NCBI RefSeq assembly: GCF_027923465.1
Contig: NZ_BRLB01000006.1
Coordinates: 62,001-126,000 of the forward strand
DNA length: 64,000 bases
Origin: Vallitalea longa
GTDB lineage: Bacteria; Bacillota; Clostridia; Lachnospirales; Vallitaleaceae
Direction: 5' to 3'
The notes under the pieces were generated by a model. It worked only from the letters and a program-made list of their open reading frames with translations. It made no database searches and had not been told where the DNA came from. This document shows, piece by piece, positions 44,275 through 52,694 of the stretch (positions are counted from its first letter, which is position 1; the number at the start of each line of letters is the position of its first letter). Made by a program: the position numbers and the translations under genes.

Positions 44275-45303
44275 ATGATATCAGTATTATTAAATGCAAT
44301 TAAAGTTCTGCATATATCAATGGAAAAGAGTAAAATATATAAGTTGATAGGAATTTTCATAGTTGCATTATTAGTGTGTTCAACAGCTTTTTACATTTTT
44401 GAAAGTAAAGCTGATGTTGATATAAGTTATGGTGATTCTTTATGGTGGGGATTCGTAACTACAACAACGGTTGGTTATGGTGATTACTATCCAGTTACAC
44501 TTGGAGGACGTCTGTTTGGCGTAGCCCTTATGTTAATAGGTATTAGTACATTTGGTTTTGTGACAGCAGCTGTTGCATCAATCTTTATTGAGAATAAAAT
44601 GAAAGAAGGTAGGGGATTAGTGGACATCAAGTTCAAGAATCATATAGTACTTATTGGATGGAATAAGAAAAGTGAAACAATGTTGAAAGAATTAATAAAA
44701 GATAGTCCAGAACGAAAAATAGTTATAGTTTCTGAAATTGAAAGTTTGAATCTACCAGATAAGAATACCTATTTTGTACATGGAGATCCTACTGTAGATG
44801 AAACATTATTAAAGGCTAATGTTCCTTATGCGGATATTGTGATAGTTGTAGCTGATGAAAAGTTAAGAGATAAAGATGGAATGGCAGATGCTAAATCAGT
44901 ACTCATATGTCTGGCAGTCGATAAATTCAATAGTGACATTCACCTGATTGCGGAAGTGCTTGATGAAGAGAATACTCCCCATTTTGAACGAGCAAATGTT
45001 AATGATATTATTGTTAGCAATCAAATGAGTAGTCGAGTTATGGTTAGGAGTGCAGTATATAAAAATGTAAGTTCTGTATTAAAAGAATTATTGACAAACT
45101 CATATGGTAATGAATTATATGAATGTACTGCTAAAGAAGATGATATAGGAATGTCATTCAAAGAACTTTCGATTAAATATATAGATAAATATAATACAAT
45201 TCTAGTTGGAATCGCAAATGAAAAAGTTTCCTTAAATCCTGATAAAGATAGGAAGATAAAGAAAAATGATATTCTCATATACATATCTAGTGAAAAATTG
45301 TAA
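44275..45303 (+). CDS. Potassium channel with RCK/TrkA-N domain
   Basis: A 342-residue channel subunit. Two membrane helices flank the pore with the selectivity filter TTVGYGD (about residues 64-70). A cytoplasmic Rossmann-type TrkA-N/RCK domain (KNHIVLIGWNKKSETMLKEL) follows, with a partial RCK-C domain at the end (LNPDKDRKIKKNDILIYIS). It ends the DUF4178-to-channel operon at a terminator. A potassium channel in this module fits control of membrane potential or osmotic state under envelope stress. Confidence 0.92.
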   Translation: MISVLLNAIKVLHISMEKSKIYKLIGIFIVALLVCSTAFYIFESKADVDISYGDSLWWGFVTTTTVGYGDYYPVTLGGRLFGVALMLIGISTFGFVTAAVASIFIENKMKEGRGLVDIKFKNHIVLIGWNKKSETMLKELIKDSPERKIVIVSEIESLNLPDKNTYFVHGDPTVDETLLKANVPYADIVIVVADEKLRDKDGMADAKSVLICLAVDKFNSDIHLIAEVLDEENTPHFERANVNDIIVSNQMSSRVMVRSAVYKNVSSVLKELLTNSYGNELYECTAKEDDIGMSFKELSIKYIDKYNTILVGIANEKVSLNPDKDRKIKKNDILIYISSEKL

Positions 45304-45306
45304 GAG

Positions 45307-45349
45307 GTATAAGTCATAGAAATGAAATTTTTATGACTTATACTTTTTT
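45307..45349 (+). terminator. Terminator after the potassium channel gene
   Basis: GTATAAGTCATA at 45307-45318 pairs perfectly with TATGACTTATAC at 45332-45343 and is followed by a run of seven T. Confidence 0.88.
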
Positions 45350-45376
45350 AGCTTATAGGTAAGTCCTACTTTTTAA

Positions 45377-45405
45377 GCATATGAAATAGGAGCGTTTTCA
45401 TATGC
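45377..45405. other. Inverted repeat upstream of the anchored unknown protein
   Basis: GCATATGAAA at 45377-45386 and TTTCATATGC at 45396-45405 form a perfect 10-base inverted repeat with a nine-base centre and no T-run. It could be an operator or an RNA hairpin in the 253-base gap before the next gene. Confidence 0.4.
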
Positions 45406-45556
45406 ACTAAGAAAACTTCCCTAACTACAAATTCTCATTGTATCTTAAAAATATTAATGGTGTTAAATGCAATCGGGAAAGTGAGGATTTAATATAGTGC
45501 ATAATTATGATACAATGGAAATAAATAACTTTTTATAAAAATAGTGAGGTATACTA

Positions 45557-47230
45557 ATGATGAGAAATTCTAGTAAGAAAATAGCTGTAATGTTTGCAGT
45601 TATTATTTCTATTGCAATAATATTTTTGGTGATTTATAAGCTGAAAGATGATTCTATTGAAACTAGTAATAATTTAAATGTTGAGTACGACAACGATAAG
45701 AATAACTTTACTGATACGCAAGAATATAAAGATTATTTAAGTGGTATTGATGATAATAATACAGTATCTACAGAAAATAAGACAGACTATTCCAAGATAT
45801 GGTTTGATTTAGATAAAGATAATGTTAATGATTATGAGTTAGAAATTGCTGATTTGATAGATGATAAACCAATAGATCCAATTTTGACTAATATGAGTTT
45901 GGTTAAGCATAAGTATATGAATGAATATACTTATGATCTTAATTTATCCGAGGAATATGGTAAATTGAAACTAACATTTCACGAAGTTATTGATAGCGGA
46001 ATTTTATATTATGTGGAATATATCCCATACAATAAAAAAAGTAAAAGCCTGTCATTTTCTATAGAAGCTTCAAAAGCTGATAGTATAAGTGTTACGGAAG
46101 GTTATTATGAAAACCATGTTATAAAATATAATATTCATGACGTTACATCAAGCCAAAATTTTAATAATATCTTTAATCTGGTTGATGGAGATAAAAATCA
46201 TATAATGTTAGGAAGAGTTTTCTTGGAGAAGGATATAGGTGAAACAGTAAAATCTGTAACTAAAATTAAGCAGGATAATTCAATAATTATGGATGATAAA
46301 AACACATATAGATATGTTCTGCCAGTTAAGAATGGATATTCGACTAAAGTAAACGGAATGGTCGCTCTTAATAATTTAATTAACGATAAAAGTGTACAAT
46401 TCAATTTAGCCACTTTATCAGCATTAGATTTAGCTGATGTAAAATATGTTTGGGCTGATGGCATATATTATGATAATCCAAGTACTTATAAACCTTCTGC
46501 TAAAAATGATTTCTACAGGACAGCTTGTGGAACACATATGAGAGGTTGTTATTGGGTGCTTGATCAAGGTAGTATATTTACGACTTATGGTGTAAGTCTC
46601 ATGTATACTTATGCTGATTTATATAACGATAAGAATTATATTCCTACAGTACCAAGATCTGATTGGTTATACGATGATTACAAAATTAATGGTGAATTCT
46701 ATGATACAAGATTCAATACTGACACGATAAGCAGTTTCTTACACATGCAGGAAGTGTATCCAGATGAAAAAATAAAAGAAGTGTTGGATGAGTATTTTGA
46801 GTTCTACATTGATTTTGTTGATAACAATAGTTTTTATCTGGACGGAAATATTTTTATTGCAGATTATATGGACTATGATGGTAATGAAATAATGCCTCAT
46901 TGTTCTCTTAATCATATGCTATCTGAAATGACAGTCATGTATAGATACCATCTGTTATATCAAGATGACAAATTGTTCGACTTAGCTGAAAAGTTTTTAC
47001 ATAGTATTATGAATACTAAAGATAATTGGATAAAGCCTAATGGTGATTTATATTATTGTATTACTAAGGATGGAGAATATACAAGACAGGATTATAAATT
47101 AGTTACTTTGAATGATCTGGACAGGGCAAAATATTATTTGAAATTAATTTATAAGGAAGTACCAGACGACTATATGGTCATATATAATTCCAAGAAGGAT
47201 TGGGCAGTAAAAAATGGTTATAAAAACTAA
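45557..47230 (+). CDS. Membrane-anchored secreted protein of unknown function
   Basis: A 557-residue protein with one N-terminal membrane helix (about residues 9-28), no lipobox, then an extracellular region. Residues about 60-280 are beta-rich with an Asp-rich stretch (WFDLDKDNVNDYELE) that looks like a calcium-binding loop. The last 260 residues have helical repeats with aromatic-rich motifs (LNHMLSEMTVMYRYHLLY, FLHSIMNTKDNWIKPNGDLYY), recalling the alpha/alpha-toroid of glucuronyl C5-epimerases or glycosidases. I cannot assign a function. It stands alone between two hairpins. Confidence 0.6.
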   Translation: MMRNSSKKIAVMFAVIISIAIIFLVIYKLKDDSIETSNNLNVEYDNDKNNFTDTQEYKDYLSGIDDNNTVSTENKTDYSKIWFDLDKDNVNDYELEIADLIDDKPIDPILTNMSLVKHKYMNEYTYDLNLSEEYGKLKLTFHEVIDSGILYYVEYIPYNKKSKSLSFSIEASKADSISVTEGYYENHVIKYNIHDVTSSQNFNNIFNLVDGDKNHIMLGRVFLEKDIGETVKSVTKIKQDNSIIMDDKNTYRYVLPVKNGYSTKVNGMVALNNLINDKSVQFNLATLSALDLADVKYVWADGIYYDNPSTYKPSAKNDFYRTACGTHMRGCYWVLDQGSIFTTYGVSLMYTYADLYNDKNYIPTVPRSDWLYDDYKINGEFYDTRFNTDTISSFLHMQEVYPDEKIKEVLDEYFEFYIDFVDNNSFYLDGNIFIADYMDYDGNEIMPHCSLNHMLSEMTVMYRYHLLYQDDKLFDLAEKFLHSIMNTKDNWIKPNGDLYYCITKDGEYTRQDYKLVTLNDLDRAKYYLKLIYKEVPDDYMVIYNSKKDWAVKNGYKN

Positions 47231-47258
47231 AACTAAATAAAGATTAATGTAATATTTA

Positions 47259-47296
47259 TTAACCATTATACTATATAATATAGTAATAATGGTTAA
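47259..47296 (+). terminator. Hairpin after the anchored unknown protein
   Basis: TTAACCATTATACTATA at 47259-47275 pairs with 47279-47296 with a single bulged A. The stem is long but A+T-rich, and the T-run is weak, so termination is likely but not certain. Confidence 0.5.
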
Positions 47297-47313
47297 TTAT
47301 ATGTTAGAAAAGG

Positions 47314-47342
47314 TTGACTTAATTGGTTTCTTATGATAAAGT
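47314..47342 (+). promoter_or_regulatory. Promoter of the LarC-like/DUF3842 pair
   Basis: TTGACT at 47314-47319 and TAAAGT at 47337-47342 with a 17-base spacer, upstream of the palindrome at 47352-47363. Confidence 0.5.
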
Positions 47343-47351
47343 ATAGTTATT

Positions 47352-47363
47352 CCAAACGTTTGG
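47352..47363. promoter_or_regulatory. 12-base palindrome downstream of the LarC promoter
   Basis: CCAAACGTTTGG is a perfect palindrome ten bases past the -10 box and about 30 bases before the start codon. It is well placed to be an operator. I do not know the regulator. Confidence 0.45.
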
Positions 47364-47393
47364 TACAAATTTGGACATCGGAGGTGTTTAGAC

Positions 47394-48125
47394 ATGGGTA
47401 AAATACTTTATTTTGATTGTCTAGGTGGTCTGAGTGGCGATATGACTCTAGGTGCACTTCTAGATTTGGGAGTCGAAAAAGATATTTTTATTGGAGAGCT
47501 AGACAAATTAAATGTTGAGGGATTCAGTCTTGATATAAACAAAAAGAGAAAAGATGGTATAAGTGCAACAGATGTTTATGTACATATAGATGAAAATTTG
47601 GTCTATCCAAAAAGGAACTTAAATGATATTATTAATATTATAGATGAAAGTCTCATTAGCCAAAGAGCGAAAGAAATAGGTAAGTCCATTTTTATTTTAG
47701 TTGCAGAAAGCGAGGCTAGAGTACATGGGCAACCTGTAGAAGATATTTTTTTCCATGAAATAGGTGCTTTAGATTCAATTGTTGATATTATGGGTGCTTC
47801 AATATGTATTGATTTATTAGATGTAGACAAAGTATATGCTTCTCCTATTCATTTGGGTACAGGTTTTATTGAATGTGCTAATGGCATAATACCAATACCT
47901 GCTCCTGCTACGGTTGAAGTATTAAAGGATGTACCGATTTATCAGACTAACATTAAAACTGAACTAGTAACACCGACTGGTGCTGCGATTATTAAAACTA
48001 TAGCCGAGAATTTTATTTCTATGCCTAAGATGACTATAAAAAGAGTTGGTTATGGATCAGGCAAAAAGAATTTACCTATAAAAAATCTATTGAGAGTAAT
48101 AATTGGAGAAGAGGTGGTTAATTGA
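47394..48125 (+). CDS. larC1: LarC N-terminal half (nickel pincer cofactor biosynthesis)
   Basis: A 243-residue protein matching the N-terminal part of LarC, which inserts nickel into the pincer nucleotide cofactor of lactate racemase. The signature FDCLGGLSGDMTLGALLDLGV starts the protein, with HEIGALDSIVDIMGA and the SPIHLGTGFIECANGIIPIPAPAT region. Full LarC is about 420 residues. The C-terminal half (LarC2, which is joined by a frameshift in some species) is not present here. The stop overlaps the next gene's TTG start by three bases. Confidence 0.85.
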   Translation: MGKILYFDCLGGLSGDMTLGALLDLGVEKDIFIGELDKLNVEGFSLDINKKRKDGISATDVYVHIDENLVYPKRNLNDIINIIDESLISQRAKEIGKSIFILVAESEARVHGQPVEDIFFHEIGALDSIVDIMGASICIDLLDVDKVYASPIHLGTGFIECANGIIPIPAPATVEVLKDVPIYQTNIKTELVTPTGAAIIKTIAENFISMPKMTIKRVGYGSGKKNLPIKNLLRVIIGEEVVN

Positions 48126-48529
48126 AGATAGCTGTCGTTGATGGACAGGGCGGAGGTATCGGAAAAATCATAATTGAAAAGTTAAAAGACAATATTGATA
48201 GAACTCATGAATTAATTGCACTTGGAACGAATTCAACTGCAACTACCGGTATGATAAAATCTGGAGCGAACTCCGGTGCTACTGGTGAAAATGCTATAAA
48301 AGTCATGAGTAAAAGAGTTGATATCATCTTAGGACCTCTTGCAATTATGGTACCTGATGCTATGATGGGAGAAATTACATCAGATATAGCTTTATCCATT
48401 TCATCCAGTGAAGCGAAGAAAATACTTTTGCCATTTAATAAATGCAATATGGTAATTGCAGGTGTAAAAGGTAAAAAATTAAATAAATTGATTGAAGAAT
48501 TAGTGCAGGAAGTGCTAAGAGAAATATAA
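48122..48529 (+). CDS. DUF3842 family protein
   Basis: A 135-residue protein with a dinucleotide-like glycine loop at the start (IAVVDGQGGGIGKIIIEKL) and a Rossmann-type alternation. It contains GTNSTATTGMIKSGANSGATGENAI, and resembles DUF3842. Function unknown. It starts with TTG overlapping the LarC stop (TTGA), so translation of the two is coupled and they likely work together. A terminator follows. Confidence 0.8.
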   Translation: MKIAVVDGQGGGIGKIIIEKLKDNIDRTHELIALGTNSTATTGMIKSGANSGATGENAIKVMSKRVDIILGPLAIMVPDAMMGEITSDIALSISSSEAKKILLPFNKCNMVIAGVKGKKLNKLIEELVQEVLREI

Positions 48530-48570
48530 CACCAAGAAGGTTGTAAGGCTTTTTTGGTGTTTGTTTTTTT
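48528..48570 (+). terminator. Terminator after DUF3842
   Basis: AACACCAAGAA at 48528-48538 pairs with TTTTTTGGTGTT ending at 48561, followed by GTTTTTTT. The stem overlaps the stop codon of the DUF3842 gene. Confidence 0.75.
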
Positions 48571-48617
48571 ATCTTAGGATTTAACATAGTATATACATTT
48601 TGGAAGGAGAATTTCAT

Positions 48618-49136
48618 ATGAAGAGTAAACAATTGGTCTATACAGCATTATTTGCAGCATTAGGAGTTGTATTACCTCAGATGTTTCATGTTTTTGGCAA
48701 TTTGGCAGGGAGTATTTTCTTACCTATGCATATACCTGTTCTTTTAGCAGGTTTTGTATGTGGTCCTATAAGTGGATTATTAGTAGGTTTAGTATCTGTA
48801 TTGATTAGTCATGTTTTTACTGGAATGCCACCAGTACCTAATCTGTTTTTTATGATAGTTGAGTTGCCTGTATATGGATTGATGGCAGGTCTATTATTTA
48901 ATAAATATGAATTGAATATAATTGTATCGTTGATTTCTGCTATGGTTACAGGTAGAATAGTTGTAGGTTTCATGATATTTGCTGCAACAAATCTGTTGGG
49001 TATTACGCTTCCTAAGTTTATCAGTTTTACAGGGATGATAGTGACTGGACTACCAGGAATAGCATTACAATTGGTAGTAATTCCTTCAATAATGGTCTTG
49101 ATTAAGAAAGTAGGGTATCAAAATGCGACAGCTTGA
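48618..49136 (+). CDS. ECF transporter S component
   Basis: A 172-residue membrane protein with five or six hydrophobic segments, the substrate-binding subunit of an energy-coupling-factor importer. The motif GSIFLPMHIPVLLAGFVCGP is typical of small-molecule S components (PF12822-like). The vitamin it carries cannot be read. The energising EcfA/A'/T genes are not in the window. The TTG at 48600 precedes the GGAGA site, so ATG 48618 is used. It overlaps the following DUF1893 gene. Confidence 0.85.
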   Translation: MKSKQLVYTALFAALGVVLPQMFHVFGNLAGSIFLPMHIPVLLAGFVCGPISGLLVGLVSVLISHVFTGMPPVPNLFFMIVELPVYGLMAGLLFNKYELNIIVSLISAMVTGRIVVGFMIFAATNLLGITLPKFISFTGMIVTGLPGIALQLVVIPSIMVLIKKVGYQNATA

Positions 49137-49542
49137 TAATTATGAATTAGAAAATAATAATTATACATGTATGGTTAAACATAATGATAAAGTAGTATTT
49201 ACTTCAAAAGAAAAAGGTGTAAAACCTTTGCTGGATTATATTAATGAAGAATATGATTATACCAATATAACAGTCATTGATAAAATCATAGGAAAAGGCG
49301 CAATGTGTTTGGCTATCAAATGTAAAGCTACGAAAGTTATTACTCCTATCATAAGCCAAAAAGCTTTAGATACAGCTAATATGTATAATGTAGATGTACA
49401 TTATAAAGAAATTGTACCTGAAATAATCAATAGAACAGGTACAGGACCTTGTCCAATAGAAAATGCAGTGTCTAGTATTAATAATATAGAAGAAGCGTAT
49501 AGTGTTATTATTAATACTTTACAGGAACTATCAAATAAATGA
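49123..49542 (+). CDS. DUF1893 domain protein
   Basis: A 139-residue protein matching DUF1893 (TM1506-like fold, related to deaminases). Visible core motifs are VVFTSKEKGVKPLLDYI, VIDKIIGKGAMCLAIK and the C-terminal NRTGTGPCPIENAV. Its start overlaps the end of the ECF S component gene by 14 bases, so the two are co-translated. A functional link between the S component's vitamin and this protein is possible, but no reaction is known to me. Confidence 0.8.
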   Translation: MRQLDNYELENNNYTCMVKHNDKVVFTSKEKGVKPLLDYINEEYDYTNITVIDKIIGKGAMCLAIKCKATKVITPIISQKALDTANMYNVDVHYKEIVPEIINRTGTGPCPIENAVSSINNIEEAYSVIINTLQELSNK

Positions 49543-49582
49543 TTAGAAACATCATCATGTTATCAATCGGGTTATCCAAATG

Positions 49583-49634
49583 AAAATTCAGGTTGGCAAT
49601 GGATTGGATAATATCCTTTGCCAACCTGAATTTT
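49583..49634. terminator. Bidirectional terminator between convergent genes
   Basis: A perfect 17-base inverted repeat (49583-49599 with 49618-49634) with an inner GGAT/ATCC pairing. The AAAATT/AATTTT base of the stem supplies T-rich ends in both directions between the DUF1893 gene and the minus-strand small gene. Confidence 0.75.
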
Positions 49635-49646
49635 GGTTATAAACTG

Positions 49647-49907
49647 TTACTTGAGATTATTATAATCTAGTTTTGTAGCATAAAAACATTCTATATTATT
49701 AAGAGGTATCTTTACAGGTTCGAATTGTTTACCTGTATACATAATGCCGGTGATATATTTTGGGTTACATTCTCTTAATCGGAATAAGTGAGTAAATCCT
49801 AATTTGGATTTTATCATGACTAATTTATCTTCATAGTTCTTAAGCCTTCTCTTGTCTTGTATATTTATAAAAGGCATTTCATTATAGTATAGATCTCTAT
49901 TATCCAT
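49647..49907 (-). CDS. Small protein of unknown function
   Basis: An 86-residue soluble protein rich in charged and aromatic residues (NYEDKLVMIKSKLGFTHLFRLRECNPKYI, and FYATKLDYNNLK). I do not recognise a family. It has an ATG with a weak GGTGAT site and sits between a bidirectional terminator and the AraC-type regulator, on the same strand as the regulator and 72 bases downstream of it. It is probably real given its position and clean frame, but no function can be assigned. Confidence 0.5.
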   Translation of the reverse strand: MDNRDLYYNEMPFINIQDKRRLKNYEDKLVMIKSKLGFTHLFRLRECNPKYITGIMYTGKQFEPVKIPLNNIECFYATKLDYNNLK

Positions 49908-49979
49908 ATTCTATCACCAAATATTATACTCATAACTAATATATGATTTAGTAAGTAGAAAATAGTATTTATTATGGTA

Positions 49980-51155
49980 TCAATTATGTTTTTTTACATA
50001 TTCTCCAGGAGTTATTCCCTCTATTTTTTTAAAACATTTTATAAAATAGCTTTTAGAACTAAAACCTAGAATACCAGTTATATCTGATAATGAATTGTTG
50101 GAATATTTAAGTAACAATTTTGATTCATCAATCTTTTCTTTTAAAATATAATCGGTAAAAGACATACCAAGTTCTTTTTTTATCAATTTGGATAGGTAAT
50201 TTGGATGTACATTCACATGCTTTGCTACAGCATTTAATGATAGTTTGTTTGATAAGTTATTATTAATATATTTTATAGTAGTATTTATTATTTTTGAATA
50301 TTTACTTTTATAAACTAGATCTAAAGCTTGTTTGTATTTCCTAAATGCTGTTTGCATGATGATATCTATATCGGATAGATTTTTGCATTCTTCTACCATC
50401 CTCAAATAAGTATCTCCTATTGTAAATGAAATATGAGTTTCAAGTCCTTGCTCGATTGCATATCTCTCAAATATACCAATATTGATAATACATAGATTCT
50501 TTCTGTTTCTGATATAATTATTAGCTATTGTACCGGCTTCGATATTAGATAAATCCAAATCTTCATATAGATTGACTCTGCCTTTAAACATCATATTAAG
50601 ATACTGTTTTTCTGAAAAATAATTATGATGGTAGAAGTCAATTTCTCTATATTCTATAATATTTTTTTCAAGAGAATTAACACATATTATATCTTTGTCT
50701 ACGTCATTAAATACTATATGGGTACTGTTAAAAAGAGATTCAAGATATTTATAGTGCTGATTGATTGAACCTATTTTAGCTATAGGGAGACTATAATAAT
50801 ATTTTTGTAATGCAACCATTCTATATTTACCAACATGTTGATTTGCAATAGATTTTATTTCATTGTTGGTAAGCATTTTGTATTTAAATGGACCAACTAC
50901 AACAATCAAATCATTATAAATTTCAGAAGTTATGCGTAACGAAATAAAATATTCTTCAAAATTTGTTTTATGATTATAAAATAATTTCTTATCCCTTATT
51001 ATTTGTTCTAGTGAAAAAACTCCTAAAAAACTGAAGGGTATTTCAGGAATATTAATTTGGTGAATGAGTTTAGCACTACTGGTATATAAACTTATTGGTA
51101 GACCAGTTGTCATAGTGTACATGAACATTTTTTCTTTATATGAGGATATATCCAT
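49980..51155 (-). CDS. AraC-family transcriptional regulator
   Basis: A 391-residue regulator. The C-terminal 100 residues form two helix-turn-helix motifs (KLSLNAVAKHVNVHPNYLSKLIKKELG and NSLSDITGILGFSSKSYFIKCFKKIEGITPGEY), the AraC/XylS signature. The N-terminal 280 residues are a sensory region I cannot name, with short beta and helical stretches and no membrane segment. It is divergent from the GPH symporter and GH3 glycosidase genes and very likely controls them. Confidence 0.87.
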   Translation of the reverse strand: MDISSYKEKMFMYTMTTGLPISLYTSSAKLIHQINIPEIPFSFLGVFSLEQIIRDKKLFYNHKTNFEEYFISLRITSEIYNDLIVVVGPFKYKMLTNNEIKSIANQHVGKYRMVALQKYYYSLPIAKIGSINQHYKYLESLFNSTHIVFNDVDKDIICVNSLEKNIIEYREIDFYHHNYFSEKQYLNMMFKGRVNLYEDLDLSNIEAGTIANNYIRNRKNLCIINIGIFERYAIEQGLETHISFTIGDTYLRMVEECKNLSDIDIIMQTAFRKYKQALDLVYKSKYSKIINTTIKYINNNLSNKLSLNAVAKHVNVHPNYLSKLIKKELGMSFTDYILKEKIDESKLLLKYSNNSLSDITGILGFSSKSYFIKCFKKIEGITPGEYVKKHN

Positions 51156-51323
51156 AGAATTCCTCCAGTTCTATTTAATGTGTTTTTTTAACTTATGTGA
51201 TTTCATAAAGTTTATTAATTGACTAATATTTTACCACAAATGCTTTTATATTAATACGGTCATTTTGCTAAAGATGATATAATTTTTATCAATCGATGAA
51301 AATAATAAAGGAGGAGAATACAT

Positions 51324-52694
51324 ATGAATCAAGTTAAAGAACATTTAAAAATGAGTGAAAAAATAGGTTATGCTATGGGGGATTTAGCATGTAATTTAGT
51401 ATTTCAGACTATCAGTATCTTTTTGTTGATTTACTATACGGATATATTCGGAATTTCACCAGCAGCAGCTTCAACACTCTTCTTAGTAGCAAGATTATGG
51501 GATGCCATTAATGATCCTATAATGGGAGGTATTGTTGATAGGACGAATACAAAATGGGGTAAATTCAGACCTTATTTATTATGGGGGGCAATACCATTTG
51601 GTATTTTAGCTGTTCTTTGTTTTACTACTCCTGATTTTTCATATACTGGAAAATTAGTTTATGCATATATAACTTATATAGGATTAGGTATGGCATATAC
51701 ATTTATAAATGTGCCTTACGGTGCGTTGACTTCATCAATGACACAGGATTCGTCTGACAGAGCTAGTTTGTCATCAATAAGGATGTTTTTTGCCATGACT
51801 GGTGGGTTAATAGTTGCAGTAGGTATTCCATCATTAACAAAAAGTCTAGGTGATGGTAATCCAGCAAAAGGGTATCAATTGACTATGATTATATTTGCTG
51901 TTATATCTGTCGTTTTATTGATGATTACCTTTTTTACAACAAAAGAAAGGCACACTTCAATAAATGAAAATAAGGTTTCAAAAATTAATTTGAAAACCAT
52001 TGTCAAGATATTTAAAGCAAATCATCCATTACAAATTATATGTTTAGCGTTTGTAATTCTTTTTGGTAATAATGCTATAACAGGTTCAGTAGGTGTTTAT
52101 TTCTTTAAATATAATTTGATGAGAGAAGATTTGATTTCACTAAATCTAGTTCTATCAATGGTAGTTACATTAATTTCATTACTATTTACACCATTATTAC
52201 TAAAAAAAATGGAGAAAAAAAATATATTTATACTAGGTATGGCAATAACGTTAATTAGACCAATCGTATCTTTTACAACATCTGTTCCACTTATATTAAT
52301 TGGAAGTGTTATTGGTTCGATAGGAGCTGGTTTTGCAACAGGAGTTGTATGGGGGTTAGTACCAGATACAATTGAATATGGTGAATATAAAACAGGCATA
52401 AGAGCAGAAGGTACTATATATGCTATTGTAGGATTTTTCTTCAAATTTGGTATGGCACTTGGAGGAATGATACCAGGTTTCGTACTTCAGATGACAGGTT
52501 ATATAGAGAATACAGTTCAAACAACAACAGCTTTAATAGGAATTCAGAGTCTAGTATCAATTGTTCCATTATTACTGATAATAGTATTAATTATAGTTTT
52601 GAATTTTTATAAGCTTGACAATAAAACATATAGTAAAATTCTAATAGAATTAAAGAACCGACAGAATAATAGAAAGGATGTTAATAATGTTTAA
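51324..52694 (+). CDS. GPH-family sugar:cation symporter
   Basis: A 456-residue membrane protein with about 12 segments, of the glycoside-pentoside-hexuronide:cation symporter group. Characteristic motifs are ARLWDAINDPIMGGIVDRT and TKWGKFRPYLLWGAIPFG near residues 50-95, and DTIEYGEYKTGIRAEG near residue 350. It imports a sugar or glycoside with a cation. A GGAGGAG site precedes the ATG. Its stop overlaps the start of the glycosidase gene, so imported glycoside is probably cleaved inside the cell. Confidence 0.92.
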   Translation: MNQVKEHLKMSEKIGYAMGDLACNLVFQTISIFLLIYYTDIFGISPAAASTLFLVARLWDAINDPIMGGIVDRTNTKWGKFRPYLLWGAIPFGILAVLCFTTPDFSYTGKLVYAYITYIGLGMAYTFINVPYGALTSSMTQDSSDRASLSSIRMFFAMTGGLIVAVGIPSLTKSLGDGNPAKGYQLTMIIFAVISVVLLMITFFTTKERHTSINENKVSKINLKTIVKIFKANHPLQIICLAFVILFGNNAITGSVGVYFFKYNLMREDLISLNLVLSMVVTLISLLFTPLLLKKMEKKNIFILGMAITLIRPIVSFTTSVPLILIGSVIGSIGAGFATGVVWGLVPDTIEYGEYKTGIRAEGTIYAIVGFFFKFGMALGGMIPGFVLQMTGYIENTVQTTTALIGIQSLVSIVPLLLIIVLIIVLNFYKLDNKTYSKILIELKNRQNNRKDVNNV

